A program made the position numbers and the translations under genes. The notes beneath the pieces were generated by a model that saw only the letters and a list, made by a program, of their open reading frames with translations, did not search any database and was not told the origin of the DNA. Positions 49,513 to 60,733 of a DNA stretch of 64,000 bases are shown here, one piece after another; within the stretch, counting starts at the first letter, position 1; every line of letters begins with the position of its first letter. Source of the DNA: Bermanella marisrubri. Its GTDB lineage: Bacteria; Pseudomonadota; Gammaproteobacteria; Pseudomonadales; Oceanobacteraceae. The DNA is taken from contig NZ_CP051183.1 of assembly GCF_012295615.1 (NCBI RefSeq), positions 1,887,001 through 1,951,000 of the forward strand. The letters run 5' to 3'.

Positions 49513-52500
49513 TTAAGCGATGCTATCAAGTAGTTTGGTAGCTTCTTTCTTATGGTCATCGCTACCTTCTTCCATAACCTCCTGAAGAATTTCACGAGCA
49601 CCCTCTTTATCGTCCATATCAATGTATGCACGAGCAAGATCTAACTTTGTTTCACTCTCGTCAGTGCCACTTAAGAAATCAAGATCGCCATCAAGGTTTT
49701 CTAAATCCTCACCGATATCAAAGTCGGCAAGCGGATCATCTGCCGATAAATCATCAGCTGGTTCAATATCGGCACCTGATTCAGCTGTGCTTGGCTCATC
49801 AACAACCGCTATCTCTTCGAGTTCTTCCTCAAGCGATGTTGATGCAACATTTTCATCAAGATCAAGCGACAAATCATCGTCATTATCGAAACTGATTTCC
49901 TCAGCCGCTTCGGGAAGGGAATCTTCAGACGCAGCTTCAATCTCCAAACCTTCATCAAGTGCAATCGCCTCATCCGCAGAATCGATCTCTTCGCTAATAT
50001 CAAGATCCAGAGATTCCGGCATATCAGCGCTCGTTTCATCCGTTTCAAAACTCTCGAGCTCCGTTTCGAAATCGAATTCAGCATCATCCGATGCGCTTTC
50101 TGCGTCTAATACAGGCAATTCATTTTCACTGACGAGATTAGGAGCGTCGTCCATCTCATCCAGTGAAAACTCGACATCCAGATCACCATCAACCGAACCT
50201 TCGTCTAGAGCAATTTCATCAGACGAACCACCATCTAGGCCCTCAAAATCAAGATCCAGGCCATCGTCATCTTTCACTGATTCATCAAATGAATCATTTG
50301 TAAGCTCAGGAAGATCAAAGTCACCATCGAACTCAAGTTCATTTTCATTGGACAAATTATTTGAATCCGCCTCTAATACTGGCAGATCGCTATCGAGAGA
50401 TAGATCATCACTAGATTTATCTCCTAAATCTTCACCAAACTCTAAGTCAGAGTCGAACTCCAAAGAATTTTCAGCTGAATCCAATTCACTTGTTGCAACC
50501 GATTCGGACTCGAAACTCACATCTAATTCGTCATCCAAACTAAACTCAAGCTCATTATTCGCACTCGACGAAGAGCTAGAACTTGTGTCTGCAGCTGACT
50601 CTTCGAAGCTTAAATCTAAGTCACTGCTGGAGAAATCCATTTCTAATTCATCAGATTCTAACTGACTAGAAGTTGATTCACCAAGATCCAAATCATCGAG
50701 AGATAGCTCTTCACCACTATCCGAACCTGACATCATGTCCATGCCAAGATCTAAATCGTCACCCATACTAAGGTCAGAGTCAAAATCACCAGCATCTTGA
50801 CCCTCAAAGCGTGCCTTTATTTGATCTGCTTGTGCTTGCTCTGACTCGCCTGCATTAGCTTTTAACCAATCGTACTGGCTAGCAAAATCATCACTCATAT
50901 CCGATTCTGCAAGAATCTCTAAAAGCTTTAATCGTAACTCGTGACGCTGCGGCTGTTTTTCCAATGTTTCTTCGAGCAATGATTTTGCCGAATCAACTCG
51001 GTCATAAGCCATATATACATCAACTTGACCAAGAACATCTTCATAACTTTCGTCCTGATCAAGCGACTCAGGCAGACCAGAAGCATCATCTTCTGACTGC
51101 GAGAAATCTGAATCCAGCGGCGACTCATCAGTGTTTAATTCCAAGTCACTAAACTCATCATCAAAATCACCATCTACTTCTACATCACCAAGAGGATCCT
51201 GATCTGCTTCAAATTGATTATCCGCAATATCGTCAGCAGCCTTATCCTCTTTACGCTTGCGTGCGTACTTAACACCTAATAAAGCCAGCAAAAGCGCACC
51301 TAACACACCACCAAGCACTGGAGGGTTGTCAATTGCAAACGCAATTGGGTCAAACGGTTTATCCGCCGGTGGAATTGGGGCTGGCTTTGGCGCCGACTTC
51401 TTCACTTCTTTTGATGTTTCAGTAGCCTGCGGTTGCTCTGGCGCTGCATCTTCCTGTGAATCTACTTCTGTGTCTTGTGCAAAATTTAGATCTTTATCTT
51501 CTACAACAGAAGCAGGAGCTTCACTCACAACATCCGTCTTAGGAGCATCGCTAATTACCTCACCCTGCGTCATGCCTTCGATTTCTTCTGCAGACATACC
51601 GGCCTGAAGCGCAACCATTTGCTCGTCTTTAAGGTTAATCAAACGCTGTAAGGTACCAATCTGTTCTTCAAGAGAATCTAAACGGTTACGCAACTCCTGA
51701 TTCTCTCGAGACGACTTATCCAAATTCTCTAATGCTAAAGATAACTCTTGCTCTAATGATGACTGATCGCCCAGAGTATCTTTGGCAACTTGGCCACTGG
51801 CTTTGCGATCCATGTCTGAAGTAGCATCGCCGCCTGCAAGAAGTTTCAGCTCTGAATCAGCAACTTCGGTGTCCAACTCTCTCGCTTGCTCTTTACGCGT
51901 GGCATCTAACTGAGCTTTACGCTGTGCAATCGCCTGATTTTGCGCCGCGACCTCTGCTACCGCTTGATCAAAAGTACGGGACAGCATTTGTTCTTCAGTC
52001 GGAACTTCGAGTGTTTGGTCTTTCTTCAATCGATTGATGTTGCCATTAATAAACGCATCAGGATTCAAATCCTGAATCGCCAGCATGGCTTGCTGAGGAG
52101 AAATATTACGATTTGGGCGAGTCCTAATAGCGACTTCCCACAGTGTGTCGTTTTCACGAACTTCATAGACAACAGCCTGTGGCTGAGAAGAAACCTCAGA
52201 TTGCTCTTCTGTTTCTTCTTGATATTCTTGCTCACTGTCATCAGCAACCGGCTCGGGCTCTGCATAAGTGCCCGGTAATGAAGGCTCAGGTTGTGGCTCA
52301 GGAATCATATCCTGTTGCTGGGATAGAGGTTCTTGCTCTACCGCCTCGCTAGCAACATTGACAGGGGCAATACCCTGCTCTTCATCAAAAACAGGCGGAT
52401 CTAATAGTAAAGTGTACTCACGCTGAAGACGACCATTCGGCCAATCCACTTGGACAAGAAAGTTAAGGAAGGGCTCTACAACTGCTTTCTGGCTCTTTAC

Positions 52501-52782
52501 ATTGACGTAAACGTCGCCATCCTCGCGCTCAACTTCGAATTTAATATTATTTAAAAAGAAAATACGCTCAACGCCCGCTTTGTTGAACGCGTCTTCAGAT
52601 GCTAGCGCAGGCTTGATCTCCCAATTTTCGAGATCATTAGCTTTAATCAATTTTATACGTGCATCTAACGGCTGGTTTAGAGCCGATTCTAATTCAATGT
52701 CGCCCATGCCCAATGCTTGAACATATCCGGCACTCATCATCGCCCCAGATGCGGCAATTGCAATCGCGAGTTTTCGCAACAT
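49513..52782 (-). CDS. fimV: FimV/HubP-type polar hub protein
   Basis: A 1089-residue inner-membrane protein that organises the cell pole and type IV pili/twitching. Signal peptide (1-23), the FimV N-terminal domain with LGMGDIELESALNQPLDARI, a LysM domain (about 203-270, YEVRENDTLWEVAIRTRPNR), and a coiled coil (about 340-395). Then a membrane span near 485-505, a TPR-like region (about 585-660), and a very acidic Asp/Glu/Ser/Leu stretch (about 670-1030). The conserved C-terminal TPR (LDLARAYIDMDDKEGAREIL) ends the protein. In Pseudomonas fimV lies next to asd; here ybiT and mscS lie between. Confidence 0.94.
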   Translation of the reverse strand: MLRKLAIAIAASGAMMSAGYVQALGMGDIELESALNQPLDARIKLIKANDLENWEIKPALASEDAFNKAGVERIFFLNNIKFEVEREDGDVYVNVKSQKAVVEPFLNFLVQVDWPNGRLQREYTLLLDPPVFDEEQGIAPVNVASEAVEQEPLSQQQDMIPEPQPEPSLPGTYAEPEPVADDSEQEYQEETEEQSEVSSQPQAVVYEVRENDTLWEVAIRTRPNRNISPQQAMLAIQDLNPDAFINGNINRLKKDQTLEVPTEEQMLSRTFDQAVAEVAAQNQAIAQRKAQLDATRKEQARELDTEVADSELKLLAGGDATSDMDRKASGQVAKDTLGDQSSLEQELSLALENLDKSSRENQELRNRLDSLEEQIGTLQRLINLKDEQMVALQAGMSAEEIEGMTQGEVISDAPKTDVVSEAPASVVEDKDLNFAQDTEVDSQEDAAPEQPQATETSKEVKKSAPKPAPIPPADKPFDPIAFAIDNPPVLGGVLGALLLALLGVKYARKRKEDKAADDIADNQFEADQDPLGDVEVDGDFDDEFSDLELNTDESPLDSDFSQSEDDASGLPESLDQDESYEDVLGQVDVYMAYDRVDSAKSLLEETLEKQPQRHELRLKLLEILAESDMSDDFASQYDWLKANAGESEQAQADQIKARFEGQDAGDFDSDLSMGDDLDLGMDMMSGSDSGEELSLDDLDLGESTSSQLESDELEMDFSSSDLDLSFEESAADTSSSSSSSANNELEFSLDDELDVSFESESVATSELDSAENSLEFDSDLEFGEDLGDKSSDDLSLDSDLPVLEADSNNLSNENELEFDGDFDLPELTNDSFDESVKDDDGLDLDFEGLDGGSSDEIALDEGSVDGDLDVEFSLDEMDDAPNLVSENELPVLDAESASDDAEFDFETELESFETDETSADMPESLDLDISEEIDSADEAIALDEGLEIEAASEDSLPEAAEEISFDNDDDLSLDLDENVASTSLEEELEEIAVVDEPSTAESGADIEPADDLSADDPLADFDIGEDLENLDGDLDFLSGTDESETKLDLARAYIDMDDKEGAREILQEVMEEGSDDHKKEATKLLDSIA

Positions 52783-53106
52783 AGCAATGTATCCTTATTT
52801 TTCTAATACCTTTCGTGGGCCTGCGGGCTAATTTGCTAAACCCTAAGCAACAGGTTCTTATATGATTGTGTCATTAAGGGGGTAAGTATTAAGTAAAATC
52901 AATGATTTATCAATATTTACAAGGGCTATAGAGGAGTTGATCCGGTTTTATTTGGCCAATTCTGCGAATTAGCGACAAAATGCGCCGCATCTCGCTCAAA
53001 TTTAACACAACATAGCCAGAATTCCCTTGGGTCGAGCCCTTCATTCTGCGACAATGCGCCCCCTTTTTTTAACCAAGCCGCCATATTCAGGCCAAGAGAA
53101 CTATTA
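52783..53106. promoter_or_regulatory. Divergent intergenic region between fimV and ybiT
   Basis: About 324 bases without a credible gene; the only sizeable frame (minus, 52926-53189) runs into ybiT and has no ribosome site. Two copies of ATTCTGCGA (52959-52967 and 53043-53051), each followed by a CGACAA..TGCGCC segment, form a short imperfect direct repeat. Promoters for both genes must be here, but I cannot assign boxes with confidence. Confidence 0.35.
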
Positions 53107-54696
53107 GTGCTATCGACTTCTAACATCACCATGCAATTTGGCGCCAAGCCACTATTCGAAAATATTTCTGTAAAATTTGGCGATGGCAATCGCTATGGCC
53201 TTATTGGTGCCAACGGCTGCGGAAAGTCCACATTTATGAAGATTTTAAGTGGCGAGCTATCCCCTTCTGCTGGCAACGTCTCTTACGATCCCAACGAACG
53301 CATTGCGAAGCTGAACCAAGATCAATTTGCTTACGAAGAATACAGCGTTGTTGACACCGTAATCATGGGCAACACTCGCTTATGGGAAGTAAAAGAAGAA
53401 CGCGACCGCATCTATTCGCAAGCAGAAATGAGCGAAGAAGACGGCATGAAAGTTGCGGACTTAGAAGTTGAATTTGCAGAACTTGACGGCTATTCCGCGG
53501 AAGCTAAAGCGGGTGAATTACTACTTGGCGTTGGCATCCCAACAGAACAACATTTCGGCCCTATGAGTGAGGTCGCACCAGGTTGGAAGTTACGAGTTCT
53601 ATTGGCTCAGGTACTGTTTGCTGATCCAGACATCATGTTGCTCGATGAACCTACCAACAACTTGGATATCCACACCATCCACTGGCTAGAAAACGTACTA
53701 AACGAACGCCAGTGCACCATGATCATCATTTCGCACGACCGCCACTTCCTAAACAGTGTTTGTACACACATGGCCGATATCGATTACGGTGAGCTACGCG
53801 TTTACCACGGCAACTATGACGAGTACATGTTTGCCGCCGAACAGGCTCGCGAACGCATGCTCGCTGACAACGCTAAGAAAAAAGCGCAAATTGCCGAGCT
53901 TAAAACCTTTGTATCACGTTTCTCTGCTAATGCATCAAAAGCCAAACAAGCAACATCACGCGCAAAACAGATTGATAAAATCCAGCTAGAGGAAGTAAAA
54001 GCTTCTAGCCGTCAAAATCCTTTTATTCGATTTGAGCAAGAAAAACCGTTATTCCGAAACGCACTTGAAACCGAGGGTCTAACACAAGGATTTGATGACA
54101 ACATCCTAATCAAAGACTTAGATCTTATGATCAAAGTGGGCGAAAAAGTGGCCATCATTGGTGAAAACGGCGTTGGTAAAACCACCTTACTCAACACTCT
54201 TGCCAGCCGCATGCCACTTAAAAGCGGTGAAATGAAATGGTCAGAAAACGCGAACATTGGCTATTACGCCCAAGACCATGCGGATGAATTCGAAGGCGGC
54301 GAGAACCTTTATGATTGGATGGCACAATGGAAAGAAGAAACCGATGACGAACAAGTGGTTCGCGGCTCACTAGGTCGCCTATTATTCTCCCAGCACGACA
54401 TCAAAAAATCAGTAAGCGTAATTTCGGGCGGTGAACAAGGTCGCATGCTACTTGGTAAGATCATGATGCAAAAGCCGAATATTTTGCTAATGGATGAACC
54501 GACCAACCATATGGATATGGAATCCATTGAATCCCTAAACTATGCACTTGAAATTTACGAAGGCACACTAATCTTCGTGAGTCACGACCGTCAATTTGTA
54601 TCATCATTAGCCAACCGTATTTTAGCATTCAAAGACGGCAGCTTGATTGATTTTCATGGCACTTATGACGAGTATTTAGCAAAATACGAAAGCTAA
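53107..54696 (+). CDS. ybiT: ABC-F ATPase, YbiT type
   Basis: A 529-residue soluble protein with two ATP-binding cassettes: Walker [10 protein letters not shown] (about 36) and GENGVGKTT (about 353), with [11 protein letters not shown] and [11 protein letters not shown]. The linker [20 protein letters not shown] and the C-terminal end match E. coli YbiT almost along its whole length. YbiT binds the ribosome E site and relieves stalling. GTG 53107 gives the family start ([12 protein letters not shown]). Confidence 0.94.
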   Translation: MLSTSNITMQFGAKPLFENISVKFGDGNRYGLIGANGCGKSTFMKILSGELSPSAGNVSYDPNERIAKLNQDQFAYEEYSVVDTVIMGNTRLWEVKEERDRIYSQAEMSEEDGMKVADLEVEFAELDGYSAEAKAGELLLGVGIPTEQHFGPMSEVAPGWKLRVLLAQVLFADPDIMLLDEPTNNLDIHTIHWLENVLNERQCTMIIISHDRHFLNSVCTHMADIDYGELRVYHGNYDEYMFAAEQARERMLADNAKKKAQIAELKTFVSRFSANASKAKQATSRAKQIDKIQLEEVKASSRQNPFIRFEQEKPLFRNALETEGLTQGFDDNILIKDLDLMIKVGEKVAIIGENGVGKTTLLNTLASRMPLKSGEMKWSENANIGYYAQDHADEFEGGENLYDWMAQWKEETDDEQVVRGSLGRLLFSQHDIKKSVSVISGGEQGRMLLGKIMMQKPNILLMDEPTNHMDMESIESLNYALEIYEGTLIFVSHDRQFVSSLANRILAFKDGSLIDFHGTYDEYLAKYES

Positions 54697-54705
54697 AAAA
54701 TCCGC

Positions 54706-54737
54706 TCGCGACAGCAGGTTTGCTCCTGCCGTCGCGA
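54706..54737. repeat. REP-like palindrome between ybiT and mscS
   Basis: Thirteen-base arms (TCGCGACAGCAGG / CCTGCCGTCGCGA) with one mismatch and a six-base loop. The minus-strand form (GGCAGGAGCAAACCTGCTGTCGC) resembles the REP elements common in Pseudomonas relatives. It may double as a terminator for the convergent genes, though only the minus strand has a following T-run. Confidence 0.5.
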
Positions 54738-54744
54738 TTTGCTG

Positions 54745-56055
54745 CTACTTTGAAAGAGATGACTCGGAACCTACGATGCGAACTTCGCGCTGCGGATAAG
54801 GTATCTCGATACCATTTTCCTGTAACGTTTCCAGGATAATCAATAGCAAATCCCCACCAACTCGGTTTCTACCATCGTCTATTCCCTCCATCCAGAACTC
54901 CACAAACATATTTACACCAGAATCACCGAAGCTATCAATCTCACAATCTGGACGCTCCTCAAACACTACGTCCGGGCCACTCAGCACCTGAGGGTGAGAG
55001 GCAACCGCCTCTTTAATTAACTCGCAGACGCTTCTGACATCGGTTTTATAGCCTACGGAGAAGTCTACGCGGTAGCGTTGTTTTTCATTTTGTCGCGTCC
55101 AGTTGGTGAACGAACTAGTAATAAATTGCTCATTAGGCACAACTATGTTCTTACCATCGTACGTCTCAAGTGTGGTCGACCTCATATTAAGCTCAGTCAC
55201 TTTACCTGCTCGACCATCTTCTAGACCAACGTAATCACCTACGGAGAGCGAGCGATCAAAAATGATAATAACCCCTGATATAAAATTGGAGGCGATAGAC
55301 TGCAAGCCAAACCCCAAACCCACACCCAAGGCACCACCAAATACTGCCAACGCTGTTAGATTAATCCCCATCAAATGCAACAATAGAAGAACAAAAACGA
55401 GGAATAATAAAATCTCGAACAATTTGGCAACAATTTCCTTAGTTCTAAAGTCCAATGCGAGTTGGTTTCTTATCAAAGTCTTTCCTGTATTGTTGGAGAT
55501 GCGCCCCAACCAAAATAATAGCGAACCAAAAATAATCGTCCTCGCGACACCATAGGCAGATATCTTTATATTCCCCAACTCAACAGACATGGATTCGAGT
55601 ACAAGTACGATATTATCCAGCACCCCTACTAGATGCAGAATCAAAATAGGCATACCTATCCAGCGAAAAGCGCCAGCTACAACCGAATTGGTAATAACCA
55701 AATTGATAAAAGACGAAAAAAGCATGAGAACCGCAATGGCAAAACCGGTTTGGATAACCCAGTCGTCAACCAGTAAAAAACTAGAAAAACCCAGAACAAT
55801 TCGCATCAGCATGATGGCAAAAATTGGCGTGAGTAACTTTCCACATCGATACACCAGAGCCTTAATGGGAGCACTGGCGGGAGTTACCGGAGGCACTTTT
55901 AAGACAGGAAGATGCTTTCGCATACGGGACGACAACATATAGGAAACCGTGTATATCAATATGATTACACCCAACTGACTATAGGTTTCCGGCTTAAACG
56001 TTACATCCAGTGCATTTTGAATGTGCTGATCCAAGCTGCTAATTAAGTTATCCAT
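54745..56055 (-). CDS. MscS-family mechanosensitive channel
   Basis: A 436-residue inner-membrane channel with about five to six N-terminal spans, then the pore helix and MscS core: GGALGVGLGFGLQSIASNFI (about 238-257), FDRSLSVGDYVGLEDG, and the beta domain with LNMRSTTLETYDGKNIVVPN. It releases solutes on osmotic downshock. Larger than E. coli MscS (286), similar to YbdG/MscM-like forms. Confidence 0.9.
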   Translation of the reverse strand: MDNLISSLDQHIQNALDVTFKPETYSQLGVIILIYTVSYMLSSRMRKHLPVLKVPPVTPASAPIKALVYRCGKLLTPIFAIMLMRIVLGFSSFLLVDDWVIQTGFAIAVLMLFSSFINLVITNSVVAGAFRWIGMPILILHLVGVLDNIVLVLESMSVELGNIKISAYGVARTIIFGSLLFWLGRISNNTGKTLIRNQLALDFRTKEIVAKLFEILLFLVFVLLLLHLMGINLTALAVFGGALGVGLGFGLQSIASNFISGVIIIFDRSLSVGDYVGLEDGRAGKVTELNMRSTTLETYDGKNIVVPNEQFITSSFTNWTRQNEKQRYRVDFSVGYKTDVRSVCELIKEAVASHPQVLSGPDVVFEERPDCEIDSFGDSGVNMFVEFWMEGIDDGRNRVGGDLLLIILETLQENGIEIPYPQREVRIVGSESSLSK

Positions 56056-56153
56056 TCCGTTACTATCGATCTCAGTGAATTTTATTAAACGTATACGCTA
56101 AGCCTTGCGCCAATTCAAGACTAGCTTTACTTAAGGAAATATAAGACATAAAA

Positions 56154-56181
56154 AAAGCGGTTAGAATCAACTAACCGCTTT
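56154..56181. terminator. Terminator between mscS promoter region and asd
   Basis: A 10-bp stem (AAAGCGGTTA / TAACCGCTTT) with an eight-base loop has T-runs on both sides. It probably ends the leuCDB-asd side transcript. Confidence 0.8.
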
Positions 56182-56218
56182 TTATTACTTACCAAGTTTC
56201 ATCAAACTTTGGTTTATA

Positions 56219-57334
56219 TTAGCCAAGCAATACACGTAGCATACGACGTAACGGCTCTGCCGCACCCCATAGTAGCTGATCACCTACGGTAAACGCCGAA
56301 ATATATTCAGGCCCCATAGACAGCTTGCGAATACGACCAACCGGAACACTTAATGTGCCAGTAACTTTCGCCGGCGTGAGTTCTTCCATTGTTGCATCGC
56401 GATCATTTGGAATCACTTTCACCCAGTCGTTTGCTCCGGCCAGTGTTTTTTCAATCTCTTCAACACTGATGTCTTTCTTCAACTTGATAGTCATTGCTTG
56501 TGAGTGACAACGCATGGCACCAACACGCACACAGATACCATCGATTGGCGTTGGCGCTTCTGAAGTACCTAAGATCTTGTTGGTTTCAACTTCTGCTTTC
56601 CACTCTTCACGACTTTGACCGCTTTCTAATTGGCTATCGATGTAAGGAATCAATGAACCCGCTAGTGGCACGCCGAATTGATCACATGGATAATCGTTGC
56701 TGCGAATGTATTCAGCGGTTTTTTTATCGATTTCCAAAATGGCAGAAGCAGGATCGTCTAACAATTCTTTTACGTTTGCGTGAATACCGCCCATTTGCGA
56801 GATCAATTCACGCATGTGCTTTGCACCAGAACCTGAAGCCGCTTGATACGTCATAGGAGAAACCCACTCGATCAAATCTTTTTCGAACAGACCACCTAGC
56901 GCCATCAACATCAAACTAACCGTACAGTTACCGCCAACGTAAGTCTTAATACCTTTGTCGATACCTTGCTTGATGACATCAAGGTTTACCGGATCCAATA
57001 CGATAATACTGTCGTCTTCCATGCGCAGTGAAGACGCCGCATCAATCCAGTACCCATCCCAACCTGCATCACGCAACTTTGGATATACTTCTTTTGTATA
57101 GTCGCCACCTTGACAGGTGATAATGGCATCCTGCTGTTTCAACACTTCAATATCGAATGCATCTTGAAGTTCACCAGCGTCTTTACCACCAAACTTAGGT
57201 GCTGGCTGACCTTTTTGCGAAGTCGTGAAGAAGACAGGATCGATTACATCGAAGTCTTTCTCTTCTTCCATACGCTGCATGAGCACAGAGCCCACCATTC
57301 CACGCCAGCCGATTAAACCAACTTTCATACTCAT
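56219..57334 (-). CDS. asd: Aspartate-semialdehyde dehydrogenase
   Basis: A 371-residue enzyme making aspartate semialdehyde for Lys/Thr/Met and diaminopimelate. NADP site [13 protein letters not shown] at the start, catalytic Cys in [11 protein letters not shown] (about 133-143), and catalytic His in [22 protein letters not shown] precedes ATG 57334. It lies downstream of leuB, the common leuCDB-asd arrangement. Confidence 0.96.
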   Translation of the reverse strand: MSMKVGLIGWRGMVGSVLMQRMEEEKDFDVIDPVFFTTSQKGQPAPKFGGKDAGELQDAFDIEVLKQQDAIITCQGGDYTKEVYPKLRDAGWDGYWIDAASSLRMEDDSIIVLDPVNLDVIKQGIDKGIKTYVGGNCTVSLMLMALGGLFEKDLIEWVSPMTYQAASGSGAKHMRELISQMGGIHANVKELLDDPASAILEIDKKTAEYIRSNDYPCDQFGVPLAGSLIPYIDSQLESGQSREEWKAEVETNKILGTSEAPTPIDGICVRVGAMRCHSQAMTIKLKKDISVEEIEKTLAGANDWVKVIPNDRDATMEELTPAKVTGTLSVPVGRIRKLSMGPEYISAFTVGDQLLWGAAEPLRRMLRVLLG

Positions 57335-57416
57335 TTTTCACTCCTATCAAGTGCAATTGTGCAAAATTATCGGACCGCAAAGCCACAAACCAATCTGGCT
57401 TTTGATGATAATTTGC

Positions 57417-58502
57417 TTAGGCTTCTGTTAATTGCGCAACGACCGCATCACCCATTTCAGCCGTTGAGACTTGCTGCATACCTTCACTCATAATGTCGGC
57501 TGTACGCAGACCTTGATCCAATACGCGACTCACTGCAGCCTCTATTTCATCTGCCGCTTTGCTCTCCTCCAAGCTATAACGCAACATCATTGCTGCTGAC
57601 AAAATCGTTGCCAATGGATTTGCAAGACCCTTACCTGCAATATCTGGTGCACTACCATGACAAGGTTCATACATACCTTTGTTGCTTTGATTCAAAGAAG
57701 CACTTGGTAACATCCCTATTGAACCCGTCAGCATAGCTGCGGCGTCGGACAAAATATCTCCGAACATATTGCCCGTTACCATAACGTCAAATTGTTTTGG
57801 CGCACGAACAAGTTGCATGGCAGCGTTGTCTACATACATGTGAGACAACTCAACATCTGGATAGTCTTTCGACATTTCTTCTAGGATTTCACGCCAAAGA
57901 ACAGTTACCTCTAAAACATTGGCCTTATCCACTGAGCACAATTTTTTGTTACGTTTTTGCGCTGATTCAAACGCAACTTTCGCGATGCGACGAATCTCAG
58001 ACTCGCTGTAAACATAGGTGTTATAACCTTCGCGCTCACCGTTTTCCAACATGCGAATACCGCGCGGCTGACCGAAATAAATACCGCCCGTTAATTCACG
58101 AACAATCAAAATATCTAAACCCGAAACAACTTCCGGTTTCAATGAAGACGCATCCGCCAGCTGCGGGTACAAAATTGCGGGACGCAAATTACCAAACAAT
58201 TCTAGGCCAGAGCGCAAACCTAAAAGGCCCTTTTCTGGACGATGATCACGATTCTCGAGGTTATCCCATTTTGGACCACCCACTGCACCCAAGAGAATAG
58301 CGTCTGCCGCGTGGGCTTTTTCCATGGTCTCATCAGGTAATGGCGTGCCATGAACATCGTATGCCGCACCACCCACTAAACCATCAACAAAATCAAGATC
58401 AAGCGATAGCTTGTCGTTGATAACATTCAGAACCTTAACCGCCTCAGTAACGATCTCAGGACCAATACCGTCACCCGGCAGAATCAATACATTTTTAGAC
58501 AT
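57417..58502 (-). CDS. leuB: 3-isopropylmalate dehydrogenase
   Basis: A 361-residue NAD-dependent decarboxylating dehydrogenase of leucine synthesis. [10 protein letters not shown] begins the protein; the substrate region [14 protein letters not shown] (about 139-152) and [18 protein letters not shown] (about 241-258) are family signatures. Third gene of leuC-leuD-leuB. Confidence 0.97.
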   Translation of the reverse strand: MSKNVLILPGDGIGPEIVTEAVKVLNVINDKLSLDLDFVDGLVGGAAYDVHGTPLPDETMEKAHAADAILLGAVGGPKWDNLENRDHRPEKGLLGLRSGLELFGNLRPAILYPQLADASSLKPEVVSGLDILIVRELTGGIYFGQPRGIRMLENGEREGYNTYVYSESEIRRIAKVAFESAQKRNKKLCSVDKANVLEVTVLWREILEEMSKDYPDVELSHMYVDNAAMQLVRAPKQFDVMVTGNMFGDILSDAAAMLTGSIGMLPSASLNQSNKGMYEPCHGSAPDIAGKGLANPLATILSAAMMLRYSLEESKAADEIEAAVSRVLDQGLRTADIMSEGMQQVSTAEMGDAVVAQLTEA

Positions 58503-58526
58503 AATTTTCTTCTTAAATTTTGATAA

Positions 58527-59174
58527 TTATTTAACTTGATCAAACAACCAAGGTGAAGACTGTCGACGCTTGTCTTCGTACGCCTTGATATCATCGGCAT
58601 CTTGCAATGTAATACCGATATCATCTAAACCATTAAGCAAGCAATGCTTGCGGAAACTATCGACGTTAAACTCAATGGTGCCACCGTCGGGCTTTTCAAT
58701 CACTTGATTCTCAAGATCCACTGTTAGCTTGTAGCCAGAGTTGGCTTCCACCTCTTTAAATAAACCATCAACAATAGATTCATCTAATACAATTGGCAGC
58801 AAACCATTTTTAAAACAGTTGTTGAAGAAGATATCAGCGAAGCTAGGCGCGATTATCACTTGAAAACCAAAATCCTCTAAGGCCCAAGGAGCGTGTTCCC
58901 GTGAGGAACCACAGCCGAAGTTTTCACGAGCTAATAAAACAGACGCACCTTGGAAACGTTCTTGGTTCAAAACAAAATCTTTATTTAGAGGCCGCTGACT
59001 ATTATCCGCATCTGGCTGACCTTCATCTAGGTAGCGCAGCTCATCAAATAAGTTCGGACCAAAACCCGTACGCTTAATAGACTTTAAAAATTGTTTTGGG
59101 ATGATCATGTCCGTATCTACATTGGCACGATCCATTGGCGCTACGATGCCAGCTTTCTTTGTAAAAGGCTTCAT
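58527..59174 (-). CDS. leuD: 3-isopropylmalate dehydratase small subunit
   Basis: A 215-residue swivelling-domain subunit. [13 protein letters not shown] and [18 protein letters not shown] are the family motifs. ATG 59174 is preferred over the longer TTG frame at 59189 because GGGGAG lies eight bases upstream and it gives the standard length. LeuD pairs with LeuC, whose stop is 15 bases away. Confidence 0.96.
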   Translation of the reverse strand: MKPFTKKAGIVAPMDRANVDTDMIIPKQFLKSIKRTGFGPNLFDELRYLDEGQPDADNSQRPLNKDFVLNQERFQGASVLLARENFGCGSSREHAPWALEDFGFQVIIAPSFADIFFNNCFKNGLLPIVLDESIVDGLFKEVEANSGYKLTVDLENQVIEKPDGGTIEFNVDSFRKHCLLNGLDDIGITLQDADDIKAYEDKRRQSSPWLFDQVK

Positions 59175-59189
59175 ATGGATACTCCCCAA

Positions 59190-60617
59190 TTAAGCGTCTA
59201 GGTTAAATTCACGAACATCAACAAAATGACCAGCGATCGCCGCTGCAGCCGCCATCGCAGGACTCACCAAATGCGTACGACCACCGTACCCTTGACGACC
59301 TTCGAAGTTACGGTTTGACGTCGACGCACAGTGCTCACCGCTACCTAACTTATCCGCGTTCATGGCAAGACACATTGAACAACCTGGCTCACGCCATTCA
59401 AAACCGGCTTCCACGAAAATTTTATCCAAACCTTCTTGCTCGGCTTGTTCTTTCACTAAACCAGAACCAGGAACAACAAGCGCCTGCTTCAAAGACGGCG
59501 CCACTTTATTGCCTTTCGCTACCGCTGCAGCGGCACGTAAATCTTCAATACGACTATTAGTACAAGAGCCAATAAACACTCGATCCAACTGGATATCAGT
59601 GATGGCTTGGCCCGCTTCTAGACCCATGTACTCATACGCACGGGCAAACGCAGAGCGCTCCACGTCATCTTTAGCATCTTCAGGAGTCGGCACAAAGCCG
59701 TCTACTGTGGTCACCATCTCAGGAGAAGTACCCCAAGTCACCTGTGGCTTGATGTCTTCAGCTTTTATTTCAACTACTTTATCGAACTGCGCGTCATCGT
59801 CAGACTTTAGATCTTTCCATGCTGCTAACGCTTGTTCCCACTGATCACCTTTAGGGGCATACGCGCGACCCTTAACATAGTCTGCAGTGATCTGATCAAA
59901 TGCCACCATACCTGCACGAGCGCCAGCCTCAATTGCCATGTTGCACATGGTCATGCGGGCTTCCATGCTTAGCTCTTTCATGGCTGAGCCACCAAATTCC
60001 ATCGCATAGCCAGTACCACCAGCCGTACCGATTACACCAATCACATGCAATACAACATCTTTACCTGTAATACCCGCACCCAATTTGCCATCAATCTTGA
60101 TCAATAGGTTTTTCATTTTGCGCTGAATCAAACATTGAGTTGCCAATACGTGTTCAACCTCAGATGTGCCGATACCATGGGCTAATGCTGCAAACGCACC
60201 ATGAGTGGATGTATGGCTATCACCACACACTACGGTCATACCCGGCAACGTGGCGCCCTGCTCTGGACCAACCACATGCACGATACCTTGACGCTTATCC
60301 TGCATTTTAAATTCAAGAATATTGAACTCATCGCAGTTATCATCCAACGTCTTTACCTGGATTTTCGATACAGGATCTTGAATACCTTCGATACCCGACA
60401 AGCGCTCTTTTGCCGTTGTCGGAACATTGTGATCCGGCGTCGCGATGTTGGCATCAATACGCCATGGCTTACGACTCGCCAAACGCAGACCTTCAAATGC
60501 CTGAGGAGATGTCACTTCGTGCAGCAATTGACGATCAATATAGATAAGCGCAGTGCCGTCCTCACGCTCTTTCACCAAATGCTGATCCCACAACTTGTCG
60601 TATAAGGTTTTACCCAT
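59190..60617 (-). CDS. leuC: 3-isopropylmalate dehydratase large subunit
   Basis: A 475-residue aconitase-family subunit that isomerises 2- to 3-isopropylmalate. Fe-S ligands are the Cys in [13 protein letters not shown] (about 350) and in [11 protein letters not shown] (about 410). [20 protein letters not shown] is the substrate region. It leads the leu operon and diverges from a LysR regulator. Confidence 0.97.
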   Translation of the reverse strand: MGKTLYDKLWDQHLVKEREDGTALIYIDRQLLHEVTSPQAFEGLRLASRKPWRIDANIATPDHNVPTTAKERLSGIEGIQDPVSKIQVKTLDDNCDEFNILEFKMQDKRQGIVHVVGPEQGATLPGMTVVCGDSHTSTHGAFAALAHGIGTSEVEHVLATQCLIQRKMKNLLIKIDGKLGAGITGKDVVLHVIGVIGTAGGTGYAMEFGGSAMKELSMEARMTMCNMAIEAGARAGMVAFDQITADYVKGRAYAPKGDQWEQALAAWKDLKSDDDAQFDKVVEIKAEDIKPQVTWGTSPEMVTTVDGFVPTPEDAKDDVERSAFARAYEYMGLEAGQAITDIQLDRVFIGSCTNSRIEDLRAAAAVAKGNKVAPSLKQALVVPGSGLVKEQAEQEGLDKIFVEAGFEWREPGCSMCLAMNADKLGSGEHCASTSNRNFEGRQGYGGRTHLVSPAMAAAAAIAGHFVDVREFNLDA

Positions 60618-60705
60618 ATCGCTTCTCTCATCACGATTTATAATATTTGACGCAAGTTTACGTTTAGCTTACAAATAACACAAATTCATATTTTTTATAA
60701 ATTGC

Positions 60706-60720
60706 ATTCCTTTTTGGAAT
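60706..60720. promoter_or_regulatory. Probable LysR operator between leuC and the LysR gene
   Basis: A perfect ATTCC-N5-GGAAT palindrome fits the T-N11-A LysR box form. It lies 13 bases before the LysR ATG and 89 bases before leuC, suited to autoregulation and possible control of leuC. The region is AT-rich. Confidence 0.55.
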
Positions 60721-60733
60721 CACAAGAGCCAAT

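Noticed and set aside
49622-50665. Long plus-strand open frame opposite fimV
   Set aside because: It is a Ser-rich mirror of the Asp/Glu/Ser-biased fimV coding sequence, with no ribosome site and no domain.
52926-53189. Minus-strand open frame between fimV and ybiT
   Set aside because: It overlaps the ybiT start, lacks a ribosome site and has no recognisable features.
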